Shown: positions 1 through 12,003 of the stretch, piece by piece
How the letters are laid out: each line of letters begins with the position of its first letter
How positions within the stretch are numbered: the stretch's first letter is position 1
From: Dendrolimus kikuchii
Lineage: Eukaryota; Arthropoda; Insecta; Lepidoptera; Lasiocampidae
Assembly: GCA_019925095.2 (NCBI GenBank)
Contig: CM034402.1
Coordinates: forward strand, 12,597,501 to 12,661,500
Direction of reading: 5' to 3'
DNA: 64,000 bases
Made by a program: the position numbers and the translations under genes
Notes under the pieces: model-generated
Database searches by the model: none
What the model was told of the DNA's origin: nothing
Seen by the model: the letters and a program-made list of their open reading frames with translations, nothing else

Positions 1-720
1 GAAGACGTTCGCTCAAAGTTCTAAAAAGTGTTCGCTATTTAAGTATTGAATAGTGGAGTGAAAATTTTAAAAAAGTGCAACATGTTACAACTTTTTTAAC
101 AAAAGCAATTCAACAAAATCCGTTGAGTAGTTTTTGACTTATGGCGTATTTCTCATAACGATCGTTTCTTGAACAGAACCCTTTACTTTGTTTAATTATA
201 CCTTTTACTTCATAATAATATTCTTACTCTTGGTAACAAATAATACGAAAATTTACTTTTCCAATACCCTTAAGTATCATACAAAAATTATTTATAAACG
301 CAATACACGTTCTACTAAGCCGAGCCAAGCTATGCTTTGACCCATTTATGTTTTAAAACTCATGGAAGCTTGAAAAACTTGTTATTACCATAAAACTGCT
401 GCCAGCTTGGCAATAAGGCGTTAATTTGGAAAGAAAATTAGTAATTTGTGGGGGTCGTTCCTTGAAACGATTGTCAAGAGTGCAAAATTCTCAAGTTTCA
501 TTTAGAATGGGTTTTTTCACTACCGTTGTAATTTTATCCGAGGAAAATAAAGGTTATCTTTGACAATTTAATTTTCCTTCAAAAGAAGGTGGGTAATAAA
601 TACGAAGTATCTAGCGAATAATATTATAGGAATAAAATTATTTCGGAAGACACTTTATCCAGTTTGTATTTAGTTAACGGATCAAGAACGTGATGAGATG
701 TAATAGATTAATATTCGATT
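1..720. other. AT-rich DNA, nothing recognised
   Basis: I see no coding frame, repeat head or RNA gene here. The composition is AT-rich like the rest of the non-repeat background. Confidence 0.5.
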
Positions 721-723
721 CGT

Positions 724-808
724 CCCTAATTTGGGCACTGGCTCCTATTTTAGAGGGATGGACGGCATACCTGCCACACTTGGCCAAGGTGGATCGTTGA
801 ATTTATGC
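724..808 (-). repeat. Degenerate 3' half of tRNA-derived SINE (family 1)
   Basis: The stretch resembles the 3' part of the SINE copies at 824, 22,340 and 52,441, read on the minus strand: a 'gggc...actgg' end, a degenerate 'ggacagtata-like' block, 'cctgccac', then 'ttggccaaggtgg'. It has many substitutions and no tRNA-like head. It lies back to back with a better copy that starts about 20 bases downstream on the plus strand. Confidence 0.5.
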
Positions 809-823
809 ATCTCTAATCTTGAA

Positions 824-1101
824 CTCGCGGTAGCGTAATGGCTAGCGCACGCGTCCTAAACTCAAAGGGCGCGGGTTTGATTCTGGTCGGAACGCATGCA
901 CCACTTAGCAATTTTCTTACCTTATGTGCATATTGTTACAATCACCACGTGCTAACAACGGCGAAGGAAAACATCGTGATGCAACCTGCACATCAAGATA
1001 ACCGATGTGTCAAACCAGGCAAGCCGCTTTGGACGAGTTTCCGGGAATACTGTCTGTTCCCCTATAATGGGAGGTCCGAGCCCAACAGTGGAACATTTAT
1101 G
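824..1101 (+). repeat. tRNA-derived SINE, family 1
   Basis: The head holds an A-box-like 'tagcgtaatggctagcgc' (about 831-848) and a B-box-like 'gggtttgattctgg' (about 872-886), the arrangement of a tRNA-derived internal RNA polymerase III promoter. The body continues with 'aacatcgtgatgcaacctgc' and 'cgatgtgtcaaacc' and ends near 'gagcccaacagtgg'. The same body occurs at 2,936, 22,340 and 52,441, so this is a dispersed family. The open frame here is incidental. Confidence 0.8.
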
Positions 1102-1262
1102 GACTGTAACTATAATCTTAATGTACATGTTCTTTATGATGTTTTTCTTCGCCGTCGGTACATGATAATGAACAATATGCAGAATAAACAAAAAAAAACT
1201 AGTTAAGATAAAGCTTTTTAATATAAAAATCGACACTGACATGGTTAAGATGCCGATATTTA

Positions 1263-1318
1263 AGAAGTTAAAACAGACTGCTACAATTTTAAAAATGTGA
1301 CAGTCGGTTTTAACTTCT
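1263..1318. repeat. Small inverted repeat
   Basis: An 18-base arm (1,263-1,280, starting agaagttaaaac) is repeated in reverse complement at 1,301-1,318 with one mismatch and a 20-base spacer. It could be the end pair of a tiny MITE or chance. Confidence 0.35.
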
Positions 1319-1329
1319 AACAAAAATAC

Positions 1330-2930
1330 GTCTGATCTATAAAGAAATTTCCTTCTTCGTATTCATGGAAGAGGAATACTATTTTCCATTTTCGTATTAC
1401 CAAAAGTAAATATCGGCACTTCCAAGCCAATATTCATTTACGTTGCCTTTTCAATGAACTTCTAGGATGGCTTAAAGGATACTGCAAAGTCCGTCCGAAT
1501 TATTGCTTTCATGTCCTCATCGATTCCTCACATTATCTATAATCTGTTAGAGCTGGTGAACTCGAGAAAATTCATTGCCCTAGCTGATTCTGCAAAAATA
1601 TCATCCTACCTTCCATAATTCATTTACTTTATCTTTCATGACTCGTAAGTTTTTATTCAGGTAATATTACAAAACTATAAAAGAGCTTTATATGATATAG
1701 TAATAATGTCAGCAAACGAATGTACAACAGATTTCCTATTAGAAGAACGAATAGTAACCAACTATTATCTAAAGCAATTGTGAAGTTTTGGACAACGGTT
1801 ATTTTGATAGTTTCCTAGTGATGATGTTCTTTATCGCGGTCCCGTGGTACTGACTTAAGACATAATATATGACATATTTATCTAAATTAACTTTACATTA
1901 ATACAATTTTTTCCAAGCTGAGATCGAACAAGCTAAATCGTAGGTGCAAGATGAAAATAAACAAAATACTTCGACATTAAAAACAACGAAAATGTATATT
2001 TGAGTTTAGTCAAGTGTTTTGTAGAACGATCTTCCGGGCAATTTATTTTATAGGTTATATTTGGTTCATACCACAGCAGATATGGGGAGACAGTTCAATT
2101 ATGATGTTTGGTGTGATGTCACACACGTAAACAGGTATGAGAATAAGTATATGTTACAGAATTTATTTCTGTTGTTTTCGTAGAAATAAGAACGAAAATA
2201 AAGGAAAAAAATTGTAACAGCATGTTTACTACTTTTCCCTTTTAATATTATATTACAGCCAGATCGGAAACAAAGTACTTCAAGAGCCAAATACCTCTCA
2301 ATTTATTAACAAACCCCCGCTGATGTTAAAATGATGAATGCGTGAATTAAAACAATACATTATTATAGTGATTACAAAATGGAATTAGACAAAAATGAAT
2401 TTTCTCATTATCTTCTTTATCGATCGCCTATACTATAGAAGATTTGACGGTCTTATACATTTTCTTGCTTTTGCTGTCATATCAATTTTTAAAATACCCA
2501 TGTAAGTTATTTGGTGAGTTGATTAATACTGGACTGCCCCATTAAACGACGCTCCAGGATCAGATAGTAAGATTGTGTAAAGCTAGCGGCAATTGCCGGA
2601 TATCTATTACACCCACCTGGTTTCCTTGCAATCACACTAGTAAGGGTCGTGGGTTAAAATTTTAGCCGATGCCGAGAACTAGCAGATGTCAGCCCGCCCA
2701 AATCAGTTTGCCAGAGATTCAGAACCCTCAGTGTGTAATCAATTGAAGAAAAGGGTGGCTGGGAGTGGACAAATACGCGCGTGTACCTTTGCGACTTTAG
2801 TACGGATGAAGGATAACTTTGTTTACAACCAACAAGAGTTATTTAAACATCTCCAGTGCCATCTAATTCTGTGCATGAAGTAGGGAAACTAGATGTTCCG
2901 CTCCCTTAACTACTGAGAACGTATGTAGAA
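1330..2930. other. AT-rich DNA, no gene recognised
   Basis: Only short frames of AT-rich composition occur. No domain, RNA gene or repeat head is recognisable. Confidence 0.45.
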
Positions 2931-2935
2931 TAATG

Positions 2936-3545
2936 ATGTGCCATTGTGGGGCTCTAACTTCCTCAATTTTATAAGGAACGGACAGTATACATGCCACTAT
3001 TATTCATTGTTTCATCACGATGTTTTTCTTCACCATCAGCTTGTGATAATAAAATGCACATAATGGTCAGAAAACTGCGTAAGCGTATGGCCTGAGTGCC
3101 CGATCTATTGGAGCGTGCAGTGGGGCGGAGCGTGCAGCGTTCGTGTCAAACACATTGAAACGCTAGCGGGTGTCCCTAGTGGCGGCCGGCTGGCGCGGCG
3201 GCTCCAGCGGGCATGTTTGCGTTGAGCGACGCGTTGTGTATAGGGACGCTGCACGCCCCGTGCCGCGGCACGGTCGGTTTGGGCGTGCACTGAGACCGCA
3301 GATAAACAAATTTTAATGTATGTAGAAACTAACTAGTGTCCCTAGTGCCAGCCGAGATGTTCATCGACCGGGTCGTCGCGTACAGGTTTAAACCAGTTTG
3401 TGAACGATGAACGCCGAGCGTGCATTGAGGCCACTCGGTTAGACGCTCTATTGCTCGCAGCCCGCCCCGCCGGACGTTTTGCCACTCAGGCCATACACTT
3501 AGTACATGCTACTCGGTCAAAATTCCAACCCACGTCTCTTTTGAA
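2936..3545 (-). repeat. SINE family 1, split by a MITE insertion
   Basis: Bases 2,936-3,080 match the 3' and middle part of SINE family 1 on the minus strand (ggaacggacagtatac, catcacgatgtttttcttcacc, aaaactgcgtaag). The remaining head segment resumes at about 3,501-3,545 (agtacatgct... to a degenerate B-box region, 'aattccaacccacg'). The 420 bases in between are a separate element with inverted ends. Confidence 0.65.
3081..3500. mobile_element. MITE-like element with terminal inverted repeats
   Basis: The ends 3,081-3,100 (aagcgtatggcctgagtgcc) and 3,481-3,500 (gccactcaggccatacactt) are inverted complements at 18 of 20 positions. The interior is GC-rich, unlike its surroundings, and has internal near-repeats: 'gtgtccctagtg' occurs at about 3,169 and again at about 3,337, and 'gcgtgcagtggggcgg' has a partial inverted partner near the right end. 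There is no transposase frame, so it would be non-autonomous. I could not define a clean target-site duplication. Confidence 0.6.
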
Positions 3546-3549
3546 ACGT

Positions 3550-6094
3550 TAGTTTGTGATTCAAAAGCGTTGCCATATAAGCTATCGAAGCATATATTCG
3601 CCACTTTGCTTCAATAATGTGTCATCAAGAGAATTGAATTTTAGAAAAGAGTTTTTTAACCTTCAAGAAATAATTGTATCGCAACGAATAACTTTTTTTC
3701 TAACAATTTATTTCGTAATTTAAAATGTACCATTATTAGTTTCGTACATTTATTTTTTAAATGTCAATAAAATTCTCTTCTAAAATTTCAGTTTTCTAGA
3801 TCTCATTTAAATAAGTACCTAAAATTGTTACAAATTAACAAAATATTGATACCAATTGTAATAGTCATTTAGAAAATGAAACCTAGTGATGTGTGTGTAA
3901 TTTATAGGGACGACTTGCTGAAAATACACTAGACAGGCAATATCCAGAGAAAATGAATTTCTTATATAAAATAAAATAGTCGCAGACTTTATTCACTGGC
4001 TGTTGAATGAGTTGAGAGAGATCGGCTTAATCAATGCCTTAAGAAATGTGGATGAGTAGAAAAATGAGAAATAATAAAAGAAATTGTGAAAGCAAAAATT
4101 CACAGTTCGTAAACTTGAACATTGCGTCTTAATAGCTTTTATAAATTTCTTATACTATTGTTATTGGTCGATAAAGTACGGATGCGGTCGGTGGAGCGAT
4201 GTAATGTTGTTATTTATACCGCCTCTGTCTTTTAATAGTACTAATAATCCGGCTTGTAGCTTGCTTCCCATCATTTGGCGACTATATAAAGTTTATTGCA
4301 TCCCATTTTATTATTTTTCTTTTAATACGGTACGATGACAAATGGAGATAAATAATTTTACATTAGCGTTCAGAGTCAAATAGTAATTAATGGTCCGAAC
4401 TTACGGAGACCTTGATACTAAAGATTTTACCTATACTTAACCTATTTCCATACTAATATATACTTTTGAAGATTACTTTCTTTACAAGTTTACATTTATT
4501 TGTTTCTTTTTCAATGCGTCGTCATTAAGCCGATTAACATAAAGTTGGATATAAAAATATCTTCTATAACGGGAATGAAATGTTGAACCGTAACACTTGT
4601 CAAAAGTGACGAAATAGTTATAACAAATAACAATAATTTCGGCAATAATTTGATTAAAGTTAAAGACTATCCGACTATTAATAATAAAAATTGGGTAAGT
4701 GCCCATCAGTTCACGCACAATAAAGAAATTCATATAGATGACAAACTTCCACTCTTTTCATAATACGACTAAGGTAAGATAAAAAAAAAATTTAAATCGA
4801 ACATATCTCATAATTATTTTGAAAACTAATAAATGTATAATAATATTTTTTTTAATTAGATATTCCTTATGACTTACCAGCAATATTATTTTTTTTAAAT
4901 CACCTCATACGGAAAAATTTGAGGCGGCACTTTTGTGATGAATTTGGAAGCTAATAATTCCCCATCGATCAATGTGAATTTTGAGATGAGTGGTGCGTTA
5001 ATGATGTTATGATGGTTACCGTTGGATGCGATAACGTACCACTGGCCATAGTCCATGTTTCAATTGCCTTGAGAAGAGCACGACAAAATAAAACGACTAG
5101 ATTATACTCTCAAAGTATATTAATTAGTCAATTGTCTTTAATTTAACTTAGACGATATATACAAAACCCTTATTGGCTACGGGACGTGCAGATTTATTTT
5201 TTAATCATTATTAAATATTATATTTATACGCTTATGAGATTGGACATATTTAATTGTATGGCTATAAATAATCCATTCTTATCGGCGGCTCTAATAGTAT
5301 CTATTATTATTTGTATCTACATAGGAGCACATTCATTAAACATATTTAACTGTGCCAAATTATACATCAATGAATTGATTCAAGAAACGCGCCGTAACAA
5401 TTTACAGAAATAAAAAATCATTTAGGAGCATCAGTATTGTTGTTCAAGTTATATATAACAGTACTGCAAGGGCTTTGAACAACTTAAAAATCAACCCTCA
5501 GTTACCTATATCACGACCACCTATATATTACTACCACCACCACCTATATATTTAAATTGCTTTATGTCAAATTTCAATTATTTTCAAATGATAGTGACAT
5601 AAATAGACAGACATAATGATGGTACCTATAAAGTTACTCTTTTGTCTAAATTGGCTACTGAACCCTAGAGAGAACAAGACGTTACAACACAATGAAAGCT
5701 ATAACTATGCTCCACTTTTTTTGATTGCCTACAATACATACGTATACATATGTACACAGTTCATATATGGCATGGTTATAACGCAACCCGTTTGCCAAAA
5801 TCCAATCGTTACTTTACGAAGCAATTATTGTTTTTATTGGGAGAATTTAACTGCAGGCGGAATACCCAATAATTGTGTATGGTGCCCCCGAATGTTACAC
5901 ATCGCTGGGTTCACATTACCCATTTATGTCCCTGAAGTATTGATGGTAAAGTGATCGTTGATTGATGTTTAAATAATCATTCACTGCTTTTTTATCCAAT
6001 AATAACATTATAAATTTAAATGCAGTTAATTTATTTTTAATGACAATTCAAAATGTTTATTATTAATTCAAATTAAGTTTTAGTTTAATATTTT
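3550..6094. other. AT-rich DNA, no gene recognised
   Basis: Mostly AT-rich sequence without recognisable repeats. A short frame at 5,186-5,413 could encode a hydrophobic single-span peptide (about residues 28-48, NPFLSAALIVSIIICIYIGA). It has no recognised homologue and may be chance. Another frame at 5,616-5,954 is not recognised. Confidence 0.4.
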
Positions 6095-6256
6095 CTTAAG
6101 TTTTGGCGACTAGTATACACAATAAAACTTCTTTTTAACGGTTTTAAGCGCGGTAATTCATTTGATTTTTATTATTCCGACTTTTCGGCCACTTATCAGT
6201 AGCCGTGATCAGGGAAGACAAAGATGTCAAGTGTCAATGAGTATTGTTAAAGTTTT
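6095..6256 (+). repeat. Palindromic MITE-like repeat, left half
   Basis: The sequence 'cttaagttttggcgac', 'gcggtaattcatttgattt' and 'ccgacttttcggccactt' matches the left arm of the palindromic repeat at 29,430-29,672. It is followed by the family's internal segment (gacaaagatgtcaagtgtca). The right arm is missing. Confidence 0.6.
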
Positions 6257-6540
6257 ATTTAGCCTACCGCCAACTTTTTCATTTTAATTATTTACTTCTA
6301 ATTTTGTTTATGCTTATTATTTACTCTATGGGAGCCTAATTTAATTTACCACAGATTCGCAACATGTTGTGGCTGGAAGGGAAGAAGCGGCGCAAAAAAC
6401 TCTTCAGCAAACGCCTAGCTCTAATAATTGTATATAATATTAAAATGGGTGGGAGGAGAAATAAGTTTCAGTTGTTTTTAAATGATACATTATTTTGAAC
6501 TGGCGTTCAAATATCAACTCGAAGCACTAGAGTAGATTGA

Positions 6541-6906
6541 GCTGAGAGCCAGGTTGGCAACGACCAGCTTTTCGATGACAAAACGCAAAGTCTCGAATAT
6601 CGACGCAGGGTTGCCAGCTTATCGGTTTTCTATCGGATTCACTTTGGAGAGTGTGCAGCTGATTTCTTCGATCTGATCCCGCCATCTCCCTTCCATCATC
6701 GGACAACCAGACGAACCGGCATGCGGCATCGATATGTGGTGGATATTCCACCTATTAGAACGAAGCGCTTTGCATCTAGCTTCATTATACGCACCGCAAA
6801 GGAGTGGAACTCATTGCCGGAATCTGTCTTTCCGGATACTTATAACTTGGGTGTCTTCAAGTCCCGTGTTAATAGGTATCTTCTAGGTAAGCGTGCTCCA
6901 TCCTAG
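6541..6906 (+). pseudogene. LINE reverse transcriptase C-terminal fragment (Jockey-like)
   Basis: The open frame from 6,541 to the stop at 6,904-6,906 encodes a polyprotein tail with the block [18 protein letters not shown], then [14 protein letters not shown], then [20 protein letters not shown] and [11 protein letters not shown]. The WNSLP..VFP..Y....FK.R order is characteristic of the region after the polymerase domain in Jockey-type non-LTR retrotransposon ORF2. There is an in-frame stop just upstream (6,538-6,540), and endonuclease and polymerase domains are absent, so this is a 5'-truncated dead copy. An AT-rich 3' tail with 'aataaaaaataataaaa' follows to about 6,985. The clade assignment is by similarity of motif order only. 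Confidence 0.75.
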
Positions 6907-7266
6907 ACCATAGCTTCGCTCTAGGACAAGATTATAGTCAAACGCGAACGTCAAACCTATACTACAATAAAAAATAATAAAAAAACTTATTGGCATTGGC
7001 GAGTATTTGATGAATGTTGCGAGGTCGGTAAACTCTGTGCTTTAAATAAGCAACTACTGATTTGAAGACTTAATAAAATGTAGTCAAAATTAAACTATAT
7101 TTGTATCCTGTTCACGATACTTTGGCGCGTAAAGTTAGCAGCATTCAAAAATATTAACACCTAAATATAGATTGAAAAATATCTAAAATCGCGATAACTA
7201 CTAGGAAATTCCAATAAAACTTGAGAATAATTTACATTTTGTACTAATCTCTATTTATAATATAAC

Positions 7267-7577
7267 TTTTTTTTTATTGAAGGAGTTCAGCAGACAGGCA
7301 GACGGCCCACTTGATGGAAAGCGGTTACCATCGCCTATAGACATTTGCAACACCAAAGGTGCTACAAATGTGCTGCTGCTCTCTTAAGGGAGTCTGGAAC
7401 CTGGTCACTAATGCCGGAATACAACTCAAGGTTGTTATGGCGACATGCTTTAGACCAGGGGTGGTAGCAATCCAGTCGGGGAAATGCCCTACCACCTGGC
7501 TGTGGGTTGTTTTGTCACCTCTTACGACAGGCCGCCCGGCCGCAGAAAATTATATTCTTTCTCCGTTCCTGCACAGA
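7267..7577 (-). repeat. Retroposed repeat family A (LINE 3' end or SINE)
   Basis: On the minus strand the copy reads from 'gtgcaggaacggag' through 'ggcctgtcgtaagaggtgac', 'catgtcgccataac' and 'gccgtctgcctgtctgctga' to an A-rich tail (a T-run at 7,267 on the plus strand). Other copies lie at 18,840, 20,477, 53,894, 60,350 and 61,159. The A-rich tail and frequent 5' truncation indicate retroposition. The frames in it are incidental. Confidence 0.75.
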
Positions 7578-7579
7578 TT

Positions 7580-10555
7580 TTATAACATGATATTAAGTGA
7601 TGTTAATTTTTAGAATTTGATAACCCTGCGCGTCAAGTTATGGTGACAAATACATACATTTAAAACTAAACACATTTAATTGTTGTTATTCAAATTAATA
7701 TTAGATGAAATATATTAGCTGATATTAAATCTACTTCCTAATCTAATGACCACCCGTTTACAGCAATTTATTCCTGAACTAAGAAGATTTTTACATTGAT
7801 AATGTCAATGCTTCACATTTTTGTAACATCTGCTTTTATACTAAACATGTAACACGTGAGTTAAAAACGAAGTAAAAGTTTTTCATATAGTGTTAAAGCC
7901 GACCCATTTGGTCACCGCCTCTTTGTTTCCCTTTTTTCTTTCGCCGCATCTGTCACTATGTAATGTGACATAGTCCACAGCTGGTCCACTCCTCGAAGAA
8001 ACCGCAAGATTTGAAGAAAGGATCACGAGAAAAACGTGCCCGCCGTTGCGAAGCCCGCATCGTACGTAGCGTGTCTTGTGCAGCGACCTATCCTGTAAGT
8101 TCTTTTCCTCACTTTATTTTAATTGTGTTTATTTTTAGTATTTAACTTTAACAAAAAAATATTTTCTCACATACAATCCCTTTTGCTTAGAACCACTTCT
8201 TACTAGTTAGTAAAAGACTAAAGAAAAAAACATCACTCAGAAGTGTAAAACAACATAATTTATAGCAATAGGAATCCATGAAACCTACATCTAATATCAT
8301 TGAAAAATCAAGAAGTATATTTTTAATACTAGTTAGCTAATGGGCCCCGCCTGCCGTTAAATATTATTTTAGGCTTTTCATTTCATTACTCAGTTAGCAG
8401 TCGTGTTTTATTTAAAGCATATTTTTAATTTTGTTTTTTGTATGTGTATACTGTGGCTATTTCATAAAATAGGTATTTACCTTTGATCTTAAAAATATAC
8501 CAACATCCATTTGATACGCTAGATAGAGGTCATTACTTAAAGTGGCGCCCATGGGTCGGAAACTCCATTTTCACCAGAAATGGATAACGTTAAGCCAACC
8601 CCTTCTATTAATGTGATGCGCAGATACCAAACATAACCCATTCATATATACTATATACAAGAGAAAGTGGTCTTTTTCTGTATGTTTGTTTGTTCCTTGA
8701 GAAACAAACGTGTTGCCAGCATTTACAAAGGAATAGAATATACTTTATTGTACAATAACATTAATGACACAATTCACAAAAACAGCTTAGAATTAGGTAC
8801 AAACGGCGGTCTTATTGCTTACAGCGATCTCTTTCAGACAACCTTGTGATGGGGAGAGAACTATGTCACAAAAGTTAGAATAGGGTCTTATTGTACAATA
8901 TTTTAAAAATGTTTAGGAAGAGATAGAAGGAATGGGATAGAAGGTGTGGTATTCCCATATCCATTTCTTTGAAACAAGAGATCCGAGCCCAACAGTGAGA
9001 CGTTTAATAATATTGTTGAGAACCGGTCCTTTGCAGGTGTTTTATTACCCTTTCGAATTTGAGTGATTTGTTGTTCACGTTAATCCCTTTGTAAGCATCC
9101 TAGTAAGACGTCATAAATCCTTCTGGTCTATTGTTTGCGTTTCATGCGTATTCTTAGAAGCCATTAAGTTTACAAAGTAAGAATTCAAAGGAACAGTAGG
9201 CATGTTGCTAGGAGGCTTTGTCTGATTTACAAATATATAAATATGGTCGGTCCGACGGGAATGAGATAGTTGTGTTTCAGCTGCGATCGAGGCGTTACTT
9301 AGCGTACTTTTGAAGCGAGTATCTTATAACGACGAACTTTGGGCAATTTATGAAATTACGATTTTCGGCTCTACGGTTTAGATTTGTTGTATTTGGTTGT
9401 ACTTGTAAGAACTGTGAATTCCATGTGTGTACTTCTAATGAAGTTTGTAATAATTCCAAGGGCATTTTAATTCACATGCCGCAAATTCATCACAATATTG
9501 ATATTCCTTTTTTACGCCCTTAAGAATCAATCAGTTATCATGAAATTTTGTATATATGTATATTGTTTACCCGATTTAGGTTACCGCGACTAATACATAT
9601 TGTGCACTTTATAATTAATTTCCGTTCCAGTTGTGTGCACATATACGTGTCTGTTGGATACCGAGTTAAAGTTTTCGCAAGCAAAGCCGCGTGGTATGCT
9701 CTAGTATAATGTGGTATTGATATAGTATTTTATTATTGGCCATGTCAAAGTACATTAAAGTGTTTTATTACTGGGAATATTCTTCTCATTAAAGCTGAAT
9801 ATTGAACTCTTAATATTTATATTTTTGTGGCTCCAACAAAATATATTGACTTTTTCTCTCAAAAGTAATGGCATTGATATTTGACCGAGGTTAATAACGT
9901 AATTGCTAATATTTAGACACATTTTATACTAACTATAAATATATTTCATTTCTTCAGGCTGGTAAATAAAAAAAACACCTAGAATGGTTTCAGAAAAATG
10001 TACGAGAAACACTTTTGATATTTAAGATACTCATACATAGAAGATGAAGCCTTAACATTAAAATCAAGAATGCTTTGTGAAAATTAATATATCTTCTGTA
10101 TTTAACACCCCAGTTTCAAAGTAATTAAGTTGCTGAATTAATTAACCGTTGGTTGTAGTTTTCACTGTCAACCGTCTCAATCGGTATTCGTCGCAATACT
10201 TTACATGCGTCCCAAATTATTCACCAAAATGTAAGAAGCTCGCCTCTTGAAGCTTTCCTTAACAGAAAAGTGGGCGATAAATGTTTGTGCATAAATTTCA
10301 AAAGCTCATCGAGCCTCAGCTTTTGGTCACGTTCCCATTTGTCGGGCGGAGCCGATTTTGAATCGGATGTAATCATTAATAATAGGCTTACTTGTTTAAT
10401 GTTAAATCTGATTGAAGCTGAACCCATTTTGTATTGAATTTACTATGAAGTATTGTTTAGAAAAAATACAGCAAGAAACTAAACTGATGTAAGTTATGTC
10501 CTATCTAATAGTCTGCACTACCTACATCGCTACATGAATTTAAAATATTCTTTAA
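7580..10555. other. AT-rich DNA with minor repeat traces
   Basis: No gene is recognised. Around 7,960-8,095 the sequence is less AT-rich and ends at 'cctatcctgtaagttc', which resembles a splice donor, so a short untranslated exon is conceivable but unsupported. A 30-base trace of the SINE family 1 end (gatccgagcccaacagtgag) lies at about 8,980-9,010. A TATA-like 'tatataaata' lies at about 9,233, with no following gene recognised. Confidence 0.35.
10221..10427 (-). CDS. Unrecognised small ORF, possible host exon
   Basis: A 68-residue frame on the minus strand starts MGSASIRFNIKQ and ends at a TGA. I do not recognise it. Its composition is more protein-like than the AT-rich frames nearby: a charged stretch (DKWERDQKLRLDELLKF) could form an amphipathic helix. 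The start codon lies in 'acaaaATGG', a good insect initiation context. The codon for Q12 is followed by 'gtaagc', a plausible splice donor, so the real exon could end there. No acceptor or partner exon could be identified. It could equally be chance. Confidence 0.2.
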   Translation of the reverse strand: MGSASIRFNIKQVSLLLMITSDSKSAPPDKWERDQKLRLDELLKFMHKHLSPTFLLRKASRGELLTFW

Positions 10556-10557
10556 GT

Positions 10558-10682
10558 TGGGTTGCCTGGAAGATATTGCTTTAAGCGATAAGACCGCCTA
10601 TTGCTTTTGCTTTGATAATACTGTTATCGTGCCTTTTTGTAATTATTTATTTGATGAGCAATAAAGTGGTATGCTATGTATA
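10558..10682 (+). repeat. LINE 3' untranslated end (family D)
   Basis: The block 'gttgcctggaagatattgct', 'agcgataagaccgcc' and the terminal 'gagcaataaag' also occurs at 25,125-25,222 in the same order. It looks like a 5'-truncated LINE 3' end with its polyadenylation signal. Confidence 0.55.
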
Positions 10683-10684
10683 TG

Positions 10685-12000
10685 CATAAAAATGAGCAAT
10701 GTAATTAACTTTTAGAGCAATTTGCTGACGATAAAACGCCTAAATAAGTGGTTGCGATATATGTATGGGGTACAGCTTATAAATATAAACTTTATCGAGT
10801 ATAAAAACGTTTTGATCGTTCTTGTAATGTAATGCTAATATGCAATTTGTTTCTCGAGTGGGTAAATATTGTAATAAAACATTCCGTGTTTTACTCCAGT
10901 CTACGATCGGCCTCAGAATTACTTTTTAACCGTATCCGTAATACATGCATTACTTAGGTATATTTCTGAGCAATGGATGCGTTACCGGTACGGATACAAA
11001 TTGGAAGAAAACACAAATAACGTGTGTGTATATATATACGGTGTGTGTGTTTTCTGCCAATTTATATGTTTAATAAACATTACTAAGGGTAAGTAAGTAT
11101 CGGGATAGAAAGTCGAATAAGAGGGCGTGGACAGCAACTCTCACTTGTCGTCTGTCAAACAGTGCTATTAAAACATGTGAAAGATAGTCAAGATAAATAC
11201 AAACAGCTCCATGCATAATATATTTTTAGATCAGCCGATATTTTATCGGGTCTAACAACATTAAGTGGAAACAAGCTCTTCCTGTTTACGAGCGGTGTTG
11301 CTCCCACGCGAGCTCTCTACGCTTTCACACATTTTTACATAGCGTTTACACAGTCTCACTCGCGTTCGTCCCTTATCACCTTTCCAAGTGTTTGACAAGC
11401 CATTTCTGTCTGTGTCGCAATAGTACACATACTGACACATGTGTAAGTTTAAATAAATCAAAGCGATCATGCCACATGCAAGCAATGCAGCTACAAGTTC
11501 CTAAATTATTAAACACGCAATTAAACTAACATCTAAACATAATTTAAACGAAAACATGTTACTGCTGATTCGCCGTAATATTTAAGCCCTGTCGAAGACC
11601 AGAGGCGTACGGCACGCAACATTTAGATCCAGACATGTTCACATGCCTTTTGTGGAAATTTGTAGCAAGTATTACTCAATTATAGACTAAGAAGGATAAA
11701 GTGCTTACATCGTCGCTTTAGTTATAAGTCTGTCATCACATTGTAATTAAATTGAATATATAAATAAAGAAATTTACTTTGCGTCAGTCACAAAATAAAT
11801 CCATAGAAAAGAGTAACTCTCACTTGCTTTGAAATTTTATATTCCTATTACGTTAAACAAAAACAAATAATAGTTAATATTAAAAAGTGTATACATGTAT
11901 TTTTACTGGGTAATATGTAACGCATTTCGTGCGCACTGCGGCAACCCGCAACTATGTGTAATCATGTAGGTATGTGTATAAATGCTAAAACTATTAGGCA
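10685..12000. other. AT-rich DNA, no gene recognised
   Basis: A 74-residue minus frame at 11,261-11,485 is not recognised. Nothing else stands out. Confidence 0.4.
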
Positions 12001-12003
12001 TTA

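Noticed and set aside
838..1206. 122-residue ORF in SINE family 1
   Set aside because: It spans a SINE with a tRNA-like head, is not recognised as a protein and overlaps another frame on the opposite strand.
3105..3290. Arg/Pro-rich minus ORF of 61 residues
   Set aside because: It lies in the GC-rich interior of a MITE-like element and has no recognisable motif.
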